64,000 bases of DNA from Actinomycetes bacterium (GCA_023443125.1 JAEZVO010000027.1:1-64000), one strand, 5' to 3'; counted from the first letter of the stretch, positions 28,101 to 37,296 are shown. Translations and numbers: made by a program. The notes: a model not told the origin generated them from the sequence alone.

Positions 28101-28907
28101 CCGCCGTAACGAATGGGGTTGGAACACCCGCGACTGGTCGCCCGCTGACAGCCTGCCAAACAATGGCACCGTCTCCACTCCGTGCAGCCCGAGCCCGTCG
28201 ACGGCTTCCTGCGCATCGCGGATTTCTCGCTCTCCGCTCAAGAACACCAGGACGTCGCCCGTCGACGATTCGCGGATGAGGTCTTGTACGGCTGCGGTGA
28301 CTTGATCGATCTCATCCTCGCCCTCAAGCGGCTCGCGGTATCGCACCTCGACGGGGTACGTTCGGCCAGATACTTCCACGACGGGGGCGTCGTCGAAATG
28401 CTCCGCGAATCGGGCGGTATCGATGGTGGCGGAGGTGACGATCACCCGCAGTTCTGGGCGTTTCGGTAGGAGCTGTTTCAGGTAGCCGAGGAGGAAATCG
28501 ATGTTGAGGCTGCGTTCGTGCGCCTCGTCGATAATGATGGTGTCGTAACGACGAAGCTGCTTGTCATGGGTGAGTTCGTTCAGCAAAATGCCGTCGGTCA
28601 TGAGCTTGATCCGCGTGGCCTTGCTGGCCTTATTCGTGAAGCGAACCTGATAGCCGACGAAATCGCCGAGTTCCTCGTCGCATTCCTGCGCGATGCGCTG
28701 CGCTACCGTGCGTGCCGCGAGGCGTCGGGGCTGGGTGTGGGCGATGCGTTTGCGCCCAGCGAGGAGACAGATCTTCGGCAGCTGGGTGGTTTTACCCGAC
28801 CCGGTTTCACCCGCCACCACAACCACCTGGTGGTCCCGAATGAGCTGCGCAATGTGCTCCGCCTCCGCGGCGATGGGAAGGTCGGGCGCGACGGTGAGTG
28901 TCGTCAC
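25179..28907 (-). CDS. hrpA: ATP-dependent RNA helicase HrpA
   Basis: About 1,242 residues, a DEAH-box SF2 helicase. Motif I is GETGSGKTTQ near residue 34, DEAH is in IIDEAHERSLN, SAT follows in TSATID, and the QRAGRCGR-like motif VI reads NQRAGRCGRIGPG. Then come HA2 and OB domains and the long DUF3418 tail typical of full-length HrpA, which acts on RNA and stalled ribosomes. The GTG at 28907 overlaps the Usp stop as GTGA and is preferred; the ATG at 28928 would overlap more. Neither has a clear ribosome-binding site, which is consistent with translational coupling in the PNPOx-Usp-hrpA run. Confidence 0.92.
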   Translation of the reverse strand: MTTLTVAPDLPIAAEAEHIAQLIRDHQVVVVAGETGSGKTTQLPKICLLAGRKRIAHTQPRRLAARTVAQRIAQECDEELGDFVGYQVRFTNKASKATRIKLMTDGILLNELTHDKQLRRYDTIIIDEAHERSLNIDFLLGYLKQLLPKRPELRVIVTSATIDTARFAEHFDDAPVVEVSGRTYPVEVRYREPLEGEDEIDQVTAAVQDLIRESSTGDVLVFLSGEREIRDAQEAVDGLGLHGVETVPLFGRLSAGDQSRVFQPHSLRRVVLATNVAETSVTVPGIRYVIDAGTARISRYSARTKVQRLPIERISQASANQRAGRCGRIGPGVAVRLYSEEDFLSRPEFSDPEILRTNLATVILLMAQAGLGDIQRFPFIEAPVTSQINDGIRVLEELGALKQRVRGEQVRLTKVGHQLARMPVDPRLGRMIIEGARRGCLRQVLVLVAGLTIPDIRERPLEHQQKADELHRRFWNSGEDERKKAPEGGDFEVLLNLWGYLRRQRRALSGNQFRRLCRDEFLNFVRFREWEDLVSQLKEVARDLGLPIDGEGAMPEVLKSLLSGMLSNVGLIEPEKTKPERGKRRPLREYLGARGTHFAIQPGSCLAKATPPLVVAFELVETSRLWARTVAAVNAEWVEQIAGPLVTKTLSEPRFAQRTATVVASERVTLFGVPLIAGRTTNYARNHPAEARDIFIHSALVEGAWQTRNPLVSANKKALQRAEQLTDRMRRPDLLISDDALYAFYDRSLPEHVLSGSTLDKWLRSTPKEQWPTLSAEDCIADDAKLKPSDFPEHFTVGPTKLPVRYVFQPGRKDDGATITIRMEQLAGLAPEPFSWLVPGLRQELATELIRSLPKQTRTNFVPAPDFARRALELLEQRKELGQGSITQTLGRALTTLTGVPIDADAWRVDSIPSHLKPTFIVTDDGKEVARGDDLEELQTKLSQKVAKKLTKAADGIAQSGATSWVFPPIPTTTSLGKGVTGYPSLADEGTTVGVTVAETKQKAERAHVLGLRRLLTLVNPNPTKWVVAHLTRTEKLALADSPYPSVPDLLADAWLKASEQLAETHGPALAVRDRDTFERVAVEVRQDQAERTQKVVSIAAEALTAATRTRLALASFPDDHPVRVDVTTQLDNLLFTNFLSFTPDPWLSHLPRYCEAAAVRVQSALANPARDSREALQIEELEDEYAALTDAEPPGPLRPEVEEIAFLLEELRVSVFAQQLRTSLPVSAKRIRKAMQAARSK

Positions 28908-29770
28908 GCCGCCACGTACAGCGGACACATCGCGTGAGCCAGCAACCCACGCATCAGCCCACCTACCTGCACACCCGGAATGGCTGAATCCGTGATGCCG
29001 AGCACGAGGAGGTCGTAGCTGTTCGAGCGCGAAACGAGTTCGTTGATGGGGCTATCCGCCACGACGATGATCTCGAAGTCGACATCAGGGTATTGCTCGG
29101 CAAGCGGCGCGGTGAGTGCTTCGATGCCGCCCTTGGCGAACAGAATCTGTTGATCGAGGTCTTCGGGCGAGAGCTTGGGTCCGAAGATTCCCACCGGGGG
29201 CTGGATGACGTGCACAATTTCGAGCTTGGATTTGTGCAGCACCGCCTGCTGGAACCCGGCCTCGAGGGTGGATTTCGAACCGGGGTTGGTGTTAACGGCG
29301 ACACCGATGGTCTTCTTATCCCCCACCTCGTCGGGGTTGGCCGCTGAGGAAATCACGACGACGGGGCACGCCGCGCTGGTCACGACGGCCACTGAGGTAG
29401 AGCCGACGAACATTCGCTCGAGTCCGGAGGCGGCTCGGCGCCCGAGCACGAGGAGCGACGCAACCTCGGATAAGCGGGTCAGCACGCCACCTGGGGAACC
29501 CATGATGACTTCCGTCCGAACGCGCTCTTCTGGCAGCCCAGCCTCAATAGCACGCTGTCTGGCTACATCGTTCGCGTTCACGCCCGCTTCATGCAGCACC
29601 TCCGGGTCGTACACCACGCCCCAGGCGCCGGCCATGAGCGTGTCATCAACTGCGTTGGCGAGTAGGAGCTCCGCGCCGGTGAGCAGCGCGATACCAGCGC
29701 CGTATCGCACGGCGCGGAGCGCGTCGTCGCTGCCGTCGACGCCGACGACGATCAGGTCATGTTCACTCAT
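28904..29770 (-). CDS. Tandem universal stress protein (UspA-type)
   Basis: A 288-residue protein with two Usp domains. The first starts IVVGVDGSDDAL and ends with a phosphate-binding loop of the form GxxxxxGLERMFVGSTS; the second begins TIGVAVNTNPGS, and its C-terminal loop (GVQVGGLMRGLLAHAMCPLYV) lacks the usual G-x2-G-x9-G-S pattern. ATP binding is therefore plausible only in the first domain. Actinobacterial tandem Usps are commonly induced by hypoxia or other stress; no evidence for a specific regulator is visible here. It overlaps the PNPOx-like gene by 8 bases and hrpA by 4. Confidence 0.88.
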   Translation of the reverse strand: MSEHDLIVVGVDGSDDALRAVRYGAGIALLTGAELLLANAVDDTLMAGAWGVVYDPEVLHEAGVNANDVARQRAIEAGLPEERVRTEVIMGSPGGVLTRLSEVASLLVLGRRAASGLERMFVGSTSVAVVTSAACPVVVISSAANPDEVGDKKTIGVAVNTNPGSKSTLEAGFQQAVLHKSKLEIVHVIQPPVGIFGPKLSPEDLDQQILFAKGGIEALTAPLAEQYPDVDFEIIVVADSPINELVSRSNSYDLLVLGITDSAIPGVQVGGLMRGLLAHAMCPLYVAA

Positions 29771-30170
29771 GGTGGTCTCCGATCTTCTTCCCGGACATGG
29801 CGCGCCCTGACAGGCCGCGTTCGGTGATCATGATGCCGAGGGTGCGTCCGTCGGCAAGCCAGCTGGAGGGCACGGCATCTCGAGGGGCGGGCCCAGTGGT
29901 GCCGCGCACGAGCACGCTCCATCCGTTGGCCACTTCGTCGTCAATGTGGTCAACCTGGAAGGCCACCTCGACGCCTTCCGCGAGCGTGGAGAGCGTCGAT
30001 GCAGGGCTGGTGTGGAACACCACGTGGCCGTCGACGAGCCGATAGTTCACCGGCACGATGGTGATCCCATCGTTGCTGTGCCACGCGATGCGCCCATATT
30101 CGATCTCTTCGAGAAGCGCCCTGCACTCGGCCTCGGAGATCTCAGAAAAGTACGCGCCGTCTGAGTCCAT
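29763..30170 (-). CDS. Pyridoxamine 5'-phosphate oxidase-like flavin-binding protein
   Basis: About 135 residues with the split-barrel flavin-binding fold: a start motif ECRALLEEIEYGRIA, a central strand run VPVNYRLVDGHVVFHTS, and VAFQVDHIDD. These short PNPOx-like proteins bind FMN or F420 and often accompany Usp genes in actinobacteria. The ATG at 30170 is chosen because AAGGTGG lies 5 bases upstream; GTG at 30179 is possible. The 8-base overlap with the Usp gene points to one transcript and a joint stress or redox role, which is inference. Confidence 0.82.
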   Translation of the reverse strand: MDSDGAYFSEISEAECRALLEEIEYGRIAWHSNDGITIVPVNYRLVDGHVVFHTSPASTLSTLAEGVEVAFQVDHIDDEVANGWSVLVRGTTGPAPRDAVPSSWLADGRTLGIMITERGLSGRAMSGKKIGDHHE

Positions 30171-30187
30171 AGCGTCCACCTTAACGG

Positions 30188-31093
30188 TTATGCACTGGGG
30201 AAGGTGGTGCGTCCTCCCAGCTTGTCGGCAAGATCATCGTCGATCCAATCCGCGACCTGACTGATAACGCCGAGCACCTGTCGCAGATGGGCCGGCACGA
30301 AAGGCCTAGCCAGCACGGATGCTTGGACGTAGACGCGATCTTTGTGCAGCGCGAAACGTCCGTAGCGCAGCTCCACATTGAGATCGTTGAGCACCTCGCA
30401 AGCGCGGGAGCGTCCGGACACGTCGTGCACCAGTGGGGAGAAGACGACGACCTCGCTCGCATCAGGGGTCGAGCGAAGGAAGATCATGGCGGAGCCCATG
30501 CGGATAGCGACGTCGCCGTCGGGATCACGCATGGGTGGGTGCCCCAGGATCTGGCGGAGCTGCTCGTCGATGAGCCTGTCCAGGTCGGCGCGGTCTGCAG
30601 GCACGATCGCAACGTCCTCCGGGCCCGCTGGCGGCCGAGGCTGGTCTTGCCAGCTCTCAGTGCCGCGAAGAATCTCCTGGAGATGGTCTGGTTCCAGGAA
30701 GACGGGGTGAATGACGTCGAAAATATCCTGCAATGTGTTGGTAGTGAGCGCAGCGAGCGAGAGCGTGTCTTCCTGATCGCACGACGCGTGGTAGCTCGGG
30801 TGGTGTTCATCGGGCTCTTGCCACCCCAGCTGAAGCAACGTCGGCTTCTCCTCATCCGAGGGGCCGGGGTGCCCCGGTGCTGTGACTCCGCGGAGAATCA
30901 CGGCGGTGATGTGCGGTCCGTCGGCGGAGAAGCGGATGGCTGGCACGTCGTCGTCGACCATTCCTCGCGCCACGGCGATAGTGAGGTCCGACGAGTCGTC
31001 CATCACGGAGAGCACCTCACCGAGGTTATTCGTGAACGACTCCCATGCGCCTGATGTGGCACCGTCGATGTCAAAGTCTTCGAGTTCCATCAT
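30188..31093 (-). CDS. TY-Chap/YbjN domain protein
   Basis: A 301-residue acidic protein. The C-terminal ~130 residues (from DRLIDEQLRQILG to ADWIDDDLADKL) match the YbjN/type III secretion chaperone-like fold, with the characteristic EVLNDLNVELRYGRFALHKDRVYVQASVLA stretch, here given in parts: EVLNDLNVEL and RVYVQASVLA. The N-terminal half is a second, more diverged domain of the same type. The actinobacterial family is annotated as a peptide-binding chaperone; no client is known. It sits 17 bases upstream of the PNPOx-like gene and may be the first gene of that operon. Two adjacent ATGs (31093, 31090) are possible starts. Confidence 0.75.
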   Translation of the reverse strand: MMELEDFDIDGATSGAWESFTNNLGEVLSVMDDSSDLTIAVARGMVDDDVPAIRFSADGPHITAVILRGVTAPGHPGPSDEEKPTLLQLGWQEPDEHHPSYHASCDQEDTLSLAALTTNTLQDIFDVIHPVFLEPDHLQEILRGTESWQDQPRPPAGPEDVAIVPADRADLDRLIDEQLRQILGHPPMRDPDGDVAIRMGSAMIFLRSTPDASEVVVFSPLVHDVSGRSRACEVLNDLNVELRYGRFALHKDRVYVQASVLARPFVPAHLRQVLGVISQVADWIDDDLADKLGGRTTFPSA

Positions 31094-31226
31094 TCAGCTA
31101 CCTTCCTGCCCTCCAACCTAGCAGTGAGTCTCGTGGGGCTTTGGCGGCGCAACGATACAATTCGCGAGGTGCTACTGCCCGGCAGAGAAGGGGCGTGAGT
31201 TCACGAACGGAATTGAGGTGAGACGC

Positions 31227-32354
31227 ATGGCCGAAGGCAAAGCCCGTTTGGGGCTGTTCGGACGAGGGAAGCGCAGTGCTGTTTCGCAGGCACCAAGCGA
31301 GGCTCGCGACGAGCAAGCCGCACGCAACCCGGCCGACTGCATCGTCGATGCAGGCATCTACGTCGACGGGCGACGCGTCGCCACCCCCACCACCTTCGAC
31401 GAGGCCTTCCGCGCGCTGAATGACACTCAGGGCGGCTTCGCCTGGATCGGCCTCCACCGCCCCGGCGCACCTGCAATGGAGGCCCTCGCCCAACAGTTTG
31501 CATTGAATGAGCTTGCTGTGGAGGACACCATCGTCGCCCATCAGCGCCCCAAGTTGGAGCGGTACGAGGACACGCTGTTTCTGGTGCTTCGCGCTGCGCA
31601 CTACGTCGATCGAAGCGAGTCGGTGGAGTTCGGCGAAATTCATGTATTCGTGGGTGAGCGCTTCGTCATCACCGTGCGCCACGCTGACACCCCCGACCTC
31701 AAGCCTGTACGCCAAGAGCTTGAGGCTAACCCGGACATCCTGCAGCAAGGGCCGGGCATCGTGCTGATGCGCCTGCTTGATGTGGTCGTCGATCAGTACA
31801 TGCCCGTCGTATACGGGATCGACAACGACATCGACGAGATCGATGCTCAGGTGTTCACCGGACACAGCGGCGTCTCGAAACGTATCTACCAACTCACTCG
31901 CGAGGTGATTGATTTCCAGCGTGCAGTGCGTCCCGTCGGGGCCGTCATCACGACGCTGCGCCATGACTGCGTGTTCTACCGTGCCGACGACTCCATGCGC
32001 CAGCAACTGCGCGATATCGAAGACCACATCATGGCCGTCAATGAGCGCGTGGAATCCATGCGTGACGCACTCGTCGGGGTTCTCAACCTCCACTTAGCGC
32101 TGCAAGCCCAGGCGAGCAACGAGGAGATGGCCAAAATGAGCGAGGCGGCGTTGAAGCAAGGGGAAGATACCCGACGTATCGGCGCATGGGCGGGTGTGCT
32201 GTTCGTCCCCACCCTCGTCACGGGTATCTACGGGATGAACTTCAGCAACATGCCTGAGTTGCACTGGGAAGCTGGCTACCCACTCTCCTTCGCTGTCATG
32301 GTTGTTGCAGCCTTGATCATGTGGGTCATTTTCAAGACCCAGAAGTGGCTCTAG
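31227..32354 (+). CDS. corA: Magnesium/cobalt transporter CorA
   Basis: About 375 residues. A large cytoplasmic N-terminal domain is followed by a long helix ([18 protein letters not shown] onward) and two C-terminal transmembrane helices. The first ends in the signature YGMN (GMN selectivity motif) and a short loop MPEL follows, as in CorA pentamers. It imports Mg2+ and often Co2+ or Ni2+; cobalt would be relevant to the cobalamin-dependent NrdJ of this genome, though that link is only contextual. The ATG at 31227 is preceded by GAGGTGAG. Its TAG shares the palindrome CTAG with the stop of the convergent ilvD gene. Confidence 0.93.
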   Translation: MAEGKARLGLFGRGKRSAVSQAPSEARDEQAARNPADCIVDAGIYVDGRRVATPTTFDEAFRALNDTQGGFAWIGLHRPGAPAMEALAQQFALNELAVEDTIVAHQRPKLERYEDTLFLVLRAAHYVDRSESVEFGEIHVFVGERFVITVRHADTPDLKPVRQELEANPDILQQGPGIVLMRLLDVVVDQYMPVVYGIDNDIDEIDAQVFTGHSGVSKRIYQLTREVIDFQRAVRPVGAVITTLRHDCVFYRADDSMRQQLRDIEDHIMAVNERVESMRDALVGVLNLHLALQAQASNEEMAKMSEAALKQGEDTRRIGAWAGVLFVPTLVTGIYGMNFSNMPELHWEAGYPLSFAVMVVAALIMWVIFKTQKWL

Positions 32355-34201
32355 CCGAACGCGTCGAAGCGCCGTGCTGCGCCCTTATCCGCGGATTGCG
32401 CCAGCGCACCGTAGATGCGCAGCGCGCGTGACACCTGGCGCTGCCGATGCTTCGGGCGCCAACCCGCTGCGTCGGCCCTGCGTCGTCGCTCCGCGAGCTC
32501 TTCGTCGTCAACCTCGAGGTGAATGGTGCGATTGGGGATGGAGACGGTAATGCGGTCTCCGTCCTCGACGAGACCGATGGCGCCACCTGCCGCCGCCTCG
32601 GGTGACACGTGTCCGATCGACAGGCCCGACGAGCCGCCTGAGAAGCGTCCGTCAGTGATGAGCGCGCACTTCGGGCCGAGCCCCACGCCCTTGAGGTACG
32701 ACGTCGGGTACAGCATCTCTTGCATCCCCGGCCCACCGCGGGGACCCTCGTACCGCACGACGACGAAGTCGCCCTCCTTCACACGTCCGTGCAGGATGGC
32801 GTCTACCGCTTCCTGCTCACTCTCCGTGACAACGGCAGTGCCGCTGAACTCCCACTGTTCCTCCGGGACGCCCGCCGTCTTCACGATCGCGCCGTCCGGA
32901 GAAAGGTTGCCCTTCAGCACCGCGAGACCACCGTCGGCGGTGTATGCGTGCTCGACGCTGCGGATGCAGCCTTCCTTGGCGTCGGTGTCGAGTGATTCCC
33001 ACCGGTTGTCGGTGGAGAAAGCCTCGGTGGTGCGCACTCCCCCGGGCGCGGCGTGGAACAGCTGGGTGGCCTCCGACGTCGCTTTTCCACCGCGAATGTC
33101 CCAGTCGTCGAGCCAGTGCTGGAGCGACTCGGCATGCACGGGCTTCACGCTGTGGTCGAGTTTGCCTGCCCTGTTGAGTTCGCCCAGCAGCGCGGGGATG
33201 CCACCGGCGCGGTGCACATCTTCCATGTGATAGCGCTCGGAGTTGGGCGCGACCTTCGCCAGGCACGGCACCTCGCGGCTGATCTCGTCGATGTCGTCAA
33301 GAGTGAAATCGACGCCGGCTTCCTGCGCCGCTGCCAGCAGGTGCAGCACGGTGTTCGTCGAACCGCCCATGGCTACGTCGAGCTTCATGGCGTTGGCGAA
33401 TGCGGCCTTGGTCGCCACCGACTTTGGCAGCACCGACTCGTCGTCGGCGTCGTAGTAGCGCTTCGCCAACTCGACGATCAACTCACCGGCTTGCTCAAAG
33501 AGCGCCTTGCGGGATGCGTGGGTGGCGAGCGTCGATCCGTTGCCCGGCAGCGCCAGACCGATGGCCTCGAGCAGGCAGTTCATGGAATTCGCGGTGAACA
33601 TACCGGAACACGAGCCACAGGTAGGACACGCATTCGCCTCCAGCTGGGCGAGCTCGTCGTCGGAGACAGCGTCGTTGACGGCAGCAGACATCGGATGGAT
33701 GAGGTTCAGGTTGGAGGTGACCGTGCCGTCGTCCTTCGTCACGGCCTTGCCGGATTCCATCGGGCCGCCGGAGACGAATACCGTCGGCACGTTCAGCCGC
33801 AGCGCAGCGAGAAACATGCCCGGTGTGATCTTGTCACAGTTGGAGATACACACCAGCGCGTCCGCGCAGTGCGCGTTCACCATGTACTCAATGGAATCGG
33901 CGATGAGCTCCCGGCTGGGAAGCGAGTAAAGCATTCCACCGTGTCCCATGGCGATACCGTCATCGACCGCGATGGTGTTGAATTCTCGACCGATGCCGCC
34001 AGCAGCGCCGATCGCGTCGCTGACGAGCTGGCCCATGTTGCGCAGGTGGACGTGGCCAGGCACGAACTGGGTGAACGAGTTCGCCACGGCGACGATGGGC
34101 TTACCGAAGTCTTCGGGTGCGACGCCCGTGGCGCGCCAAAGCGAGCGAGCCCCCGCCATGTTGCGGCCATGCGTGCTGGTTTTCGACCTCAGATCGGGCA
34201 C
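32351..34201 (-). CDS. ilvD: Dihydroxy-acid dehydratase IlvD
   Basis: A 616-residue protein, the usual length for IlvD. Iron-sulfur cysteines are visible in CISNCDK and [24 protein letters not shown] and HVSPEAA near the C-terminus are the conserved active-site region. It catalyses the third common step of valine and isoleucine synthesis. The GTG at 34201 gives the standard N-terminus [18 protein letters not shown] and has AGGAG 7 bases upstream; the upstream ATG adds an unlikely extension. No other branched-chain genes are adjacent. It ends convergently with corA, sharing CTAG. Confidence 0.95.
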   Translation of the reverse strand: MPDLRSKTSTHGRNMAGARSLWRATGVAPEDFGKPIVAVANSFTQFVPGHVHLRNMGQLVSDAIGAAGGIGREFNTIAVDDGIAMGHGGMLYSLPSRELIADSIEYMVNAHCADALVCISNCDKITPGMFLAALRLNVPTVFVSGGPMESGKAVTKDDGTVTSNLNLIHPMSAAVNDAVSDDELAQLEANACPTCGSCSGMFTANSMNCLLEAIGLALPGNGSTLATHASRKALFEQAGELIVELAKRYYDADDESVLPKSVATKAAFANAMKLDVAMGGSTNTVLHLLAAAQEAGVDFTLDDIDEISREVPCLAKVAPNSERYHMEDVHRAGGIPALLGELNRAGKLDHSVKPVHAESLQHWLDDWDIRGGKATSEATQLFHAAPGGVRTTEAFSTDNRWESLDTDAKEGCIRSVEHAYTADGGLAVLKGNLSPDGAIVKTAGVPEEQWEFSGTAVVTESEQEAVDAILHGRVKEGDFVVVRYEGPRGGPGMQEMLYPTSYLKGVGLGPKCALITDGRFSGGSSGLSIGHVSPEAAAGGAIGLVEDGDRITVSIPNRTIHLEVDDEELAERRRRADAAGWRPKHRQRQVSRALRIYGALAQSADKGAARRFDAFG

Positions 34202-34285
34202 AGTTGCTCCTCGTGTGACGACGTGTTGCTGTGTGCCAGGGTAGTCGGAAGGCACCGCCTCGGGCAGGCGGTGCCCACATTCGGA

Positions 34286-35452
34286 CTAGTCGACGAGCGG
34301 ATCGACGCTCTGGTCGACGTTGCGGAATCGCCCATCCTCGCGTGCTTCCAGATACTCGTTATCTGCGGCACTGACCACTTTTCGCGCGCGCTTGGCCGTC
34401 GTGGACTCCGGTTTGCTGTATCCGGCTTCCTTGTTCTCGTCGAGGACGCTCTTATATTCCTTGTTGGCGGCAGCGTACTCTCTGCTCGCCGCATCGGCGT
34501 AGTCGTCCGCTCGGTTACGGATGTTGTCAGCTACACCTTGGTCCGCATATCGGAGGTTAGGGTCCTGAGCAGTCGCGTAATCCCGATTCGCAGCCTTTTC
34601 ATATTCGCGTGCTTTACTGAAATGCTCCGAGCCCGTGGCGTTCGACTTGTCCCAGCTCTTCGCGTGCTGGCTGGCCTGGTTCGCCCGGTTGCTTGCACTC
34701 GCGCTCATGCTCGCGAGTTTGTTACTCAGTTCGCCGAGCTTGCTGCTGAGTTTCGTCCCCTTGCCCGCCAGCTTCGAGCACTTGCTGAGTAGCTTGGCGA
34801 ATATTCGGGAGACTTTCGCGAACACGAGAGCAACCTTCGCAGCTGCCCACGACATGTAGGCAGCAACCGCCGTGCCAAGCGAGGGAACGGCCGCGAGGGC
34901 CGCCATAATTCCCTTACTCACCAACTCATTGATGAGGTCCTTCAGCACGGTGATGACGAGCTCTTTCGTTGCCGCAACCACGACGCCGAACGCGTAGGTC
35001 AGGTTCGCGATGGCTTCGAAGGCCTTGGACAGCCCCTGCTGCGTGCGAATCACGAGTTCGGTGGCCGTCCGGAACGCGTCTCGCGCCATGCCCTCCCAGC
35101 TTTGCAGGGCCGGATTGACCGCGGCAACCAATGCGTTCGCTTGGTCAATGATGCCCTGCGAGGCCTGCTTGTACATATCGCCCTGCGCCCGGACCTCCTC
35201 GGGACTACCTGACACCAGCTCGATACTCTGCTTCACCGGTGGCACATTGGCGATAATCCAGTTGTAGATGGGGTCGAGCAGATTGCCGACGATCCACTTC
35301 ACCGGATCGACGAATGCTCCCAGCAAATCAAGACCCGCACCTACCGGCGCAGTGATGTCACCGACAGACAGGTGCCCGTCGCCCCATTTTTCAGCAACGG
35401 AGGTGTACTCGCCGAAGAACGATTTTCCCCACGGGGCTGCAAGTTCAGTCAT
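34286..35452 (-). CDS. Large WXG-type putative type VII secretion substrate
   Basis: About 388 residues. The segment from PEEVRAQGDMYKQAS to GMARDAFRTAT contains a WEG turn (residues 119-121) between two amphipathic helices, the WXG100-like arrangement seen in ESX/T7SS substrates. A hydrophobic stretch rich in Ala (~155-215) follows, then a long low-complexity helical tail with many Ser, Lys, Glu and Asp residues (240-388). No known toxin domain is visible. It starts one base after the stop of the EspC-like gene, behind AGGAG. No secretion apparatus or immunity gene lies in the window, so export through a T7SS elsewhere is an inference. Confidence 0.65.
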   Translation of the reverse strand: MTELAAPWGKSFFGEYTSVAEKWGDGHLSVGDITAPVGAGLDLLGAFVDPVKWIVGNLLDPIYNWIIANVPPVKQSIELVSGSPEEVRAQGDMYKQASQGIIDQANALVAAVNPALQSWEGMARDAFRTATELVIRTQQGLSKAFEAIANLTYAFGVVVAATKELVITVLKDLINELVSKGIMAALAAVPSLGTAVAAYMSWAAAKVALVFAKVSRIFAKLLSKCSKLAGKGTKLSSKLGELSNKLASMSASASNRANQASQHAKSWDKSNATGSEHFSKAREYEKAANRDYATAQDPNLRYADQGVADNIRNRADDYADAASREYAAANKEYKSVLDENKEAGYSKPESTTAKRARKVVSAADNEYLEAREDGRFRNVDQSVDPLVD

Positions 35453-35453
35453 C

Positions 35454-35765
35454 TCAGATCTCCTGGGTGAATTCGTGGCACGCGCGTGCGACTTCGTCTT
35501 CAAACTGGTCGTATATCTCGGCGGTTTCTCGAAGCATGCTGCCCATCACACGGTCAGACTGGGCGATGCCGGAAATCAGCCCTTGCGCGGCAACGTACGT
35601 CGCCTGGGCGAGCACATTTCCTACAATGCCTGACACGAGGATTCCGCACATCACCGGCGACGGTTGTGAGATGCCGCCTTTGAGCCCGTCGACACCATCC
35701 GCGACGGCGTCGATGCCGTCGGATGCGCTGCGAAGCGCATCGGTGTTCACCTTGAAATCCGTCAT
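35454..35765 (-). CDS. EspC-like (T7SS) small protein
   Basis: 103 residues. The N-terminus FKVNTDALRSASDGIDAVADGVDGL resembles the EspC/DUF2580 family of small ESX-associated secreted proteins (key part: VNTDALRSAS). The rest is helical with a Gly/Ala-rich middle and a charged tail ending in a DQFEDEVARACHEF amphipathic helix. Its ATG overlaps the stop of the upstream YbaB-like gene as ATGA, and it ends one base before the WXG gene, so the three are one translation-coupled unit. Confidence 0.7.
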   Translation of the reverse strand: MTDFKVNTDALRSASDGIDAVADGVDGLKGGISQPSPVMCGILVSGIVGNVLAQATYVAAQGLISGIAQSDRVMGSMLRETAEIYDQFEDEVARACHEFTQEI

Positions 35766-36634
35766 CGTTGCTCTCCCATCGTGGTGATAGTTCTCACGTC
35801 AAAGTCGGCTACGGAGGTGTCGGCGAGCAGGGAGCGAACCTCCGCGTCGGCCTGCGCAGTGGCTTCCTCCAGAGTTCGCAACACGTCAGCGGCGAGCTCC
35901 TCCGGGTTGCGACTCGTCGCCCCTGTCCGAAACTCGATGCGCAGCACGTTGCCCCACGCTCCGACTGTGGCGCTCAGCTCATCGTTTCGCACCGTTGCCT
36001 GCACCGTGCGAAGTTGCTCGCCCGCCTGCGTAATGCGCTCAGCGGTTGCGGCGATGTCTCGCCGGATAGCTTCATCCAGGTCTTCGCCCGGCCCGACTTC
36101 CGGCAGCGACGGCACCTCGCCTTGGGCGGCTTTCTCGTGCAACGCGGCGAGGAGATCGTCGGCATCGAAGATCTCATCGAGGAGTCGGTCGAACTCTGGG
36201 TCTGGGGGCAGATCGTCGACGGTAAACGTTCCCTGTTCGACGGGCTCGTCCGGCCCGTCTACAACGACGGCATCGGGTCCTCGTTGTTCTGTAATATCCG
36301 TGGGCACGGAGTCGAGCACCGCGCTGCGCACATCAGCATCGATGACCGACGATGCAGTGGCGCGATTGGCTCGCTCACTCGCCTCGCGAATGGCCTGCAT
36401 GGTGAAGTTCGTCAGCGCGGCGATGCCTACCTGATCAGGTTCCTGAGCGAAGACGATCTTCCTTACGCTGCCTTCTGGAGCCAGTGTGACTTCCACTGGC
36501 CCTTTGCGTGCCCAGCCTTCAGCCTCCTCGAGTGCCGCCCTCTGGGTGTCAGCTGCCCGGCTCAGTGCTTGCGAGCGGCGCACGAGATCGCTGATGACTG
36601 CTTCAGCGTCGGAACCAGAGTGTTCGTAAACCAT
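35762..36634 (-). CDS. Tandem YbaB/EbfC-like protein of a T7SS-type cassette
   Basis: A 290-residue acidic protein with two similar domains, each a helix, a short beta sheet and a long helix. The first has GPVEVTLAPEGSVRKIVF then ALTNFTMQAIREA; the second has NDELSATVGAWGNVLRIEF then ELAADVLRTLEEA. This is the YbaB/EbfC fold, which in actinobacteria is often encoded with WXG/ESX secretion genes. An acidic Pro-rich linker (about 115-150) joins them. It may act as a chaperone for the two downstream proteins; DNA binding by such versions is unproven. First gene of the three-gene cassette. Confidence 0.65.
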   Translation of the reverse strand: MVYEHSGSDAEAVISDLVRRSQALSRAADTQRAALEEAEGWARKGPVEVTLAPEGSVRKIVFAQEPDQVGIAALTNFTMQAIREASERANRATASSVIDADVRSAVLDSVPTDITEQRGPDAVVVDGPDEPVEQGTFTVDDLPPDPEFDRLLDEIFDADDLLAALHEKAAQGEVPSLPEVGPGEDLDEAIRRDIAATAERITQAGEQLRTVQATVRNDELSATVGAWGNVLRIEFRTGATSRNPEELAADVLRTLEEATAQADAEVRSLLADTSVADFDVRTITTMGEQR

Positions 36635-36759
36635 GCGACCACGCTAATGCGAGCCTCGGTTCATTCGGTACGCATTTCAGGCCTTTGCGACGAACATGAG
36701 CCCAGGCACTCATACGTTTTCACAGTGTGCAGCGGCGATCACGGTATGGTGGCGCGTTT

Positions 36760-36787
36760 CCCATATTGGGCGCGGGTTATGCTCGAG
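36760..36787 (+). promoter_or_regulatory. Possible promoter/operator of the cupin gene
   Basis: A small palindrome CCCATATTGGG (36760-36770) lies just before a -10-like TATGCT (about 36778-36783). The position suits an operator over the spacer of a promoter reading into the cupin gene. Confidence 0.35.
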
Positions 36788-36807
36788 GTAGTAAGGAAGG
36801 ACCAATC

Positions 36808-37284
36808 ATGAAGATTCAAGACAACGGCCCGAAACCCAATGCCTTCGACATCGAGACCGCGACTCGTGAGAACCGCAACTACCGCACCACCGCATGGACC
36901 GGCAAGTACCTCCAGGTGACGCTGATGTCCATCGAGCCAGGCTCCTCCATCGGCCTCGAAGTGCACCCGGAAACCGACCAGTTCCTCCGCCTCGACGCAG
37001 GCCAGGGACGCTGCGTGATGGGGCCGAGCGAAGACCAGCTCGATTTCCAGCAGGACGTCAGCGACGGCTGGTCGATTCAGGTGCCAGCCGGTGTGTGGCA
37101 CGACGTGATCAACACCGGCGATGAGCCCATGCAGGTGTACGCCGTCTACGCTCCTTCGCACCACGCGCAGGGCATCGTGCAGGAGACTGCGGAGCAGGCT
37201 GAGCGGGACGAAGAGTCTGGCAAGGACGTGCCTCCGGAGTGGACCGTCCAGCCCGGCAAGCAGGTTGCCGACGGCCACGCCTAG
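36808..37284 (+). CDS. Cupin domain protein
   Basis: A 158-residue single cupin. The first motif is seen in SSIGLEVHPETDQFLRL (the usual G-x5-H-x-H... pattern here has EVHPETDQ), and the second in GWSIQVPAGVWHDVINTGDEPM. Conserved His and Glu residues could bind a metal, as in small mannose-6-phosphate isomerase-like or dioxygenase cupins; no substrate can be assigned. The ATG follows AAGGAAGG. The intergenic region to the divergent secretion-type cassette holds a palindrome. A strong terminator follows. Confidence 0.85.
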   Translation: MKIQDNGPKPNAFDIETATRENRNYRTTAWTGKYLQVTLMSIEPGSSIGLEVHPETDQFLRLDAGQGRCVMGPSEDQLDFQQDVSDGWSIQVPAGVWHDVINTGDEPMQVYAVYAPSHHAQGIVQETAEQAERDEESGKDVPPEWTVQPGKQVADGHA

Positions 37285-37296
37285 GCCATTGGCGAT

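Noticed and set aside
33053..34792. Long plus-strand open frame opposite ilvD and the WXG gene
   Set aside because: It is the antisense shadow of high-GC coding sequence; its translation shows no family and its codon pattern mirrors the minus-strand genes.
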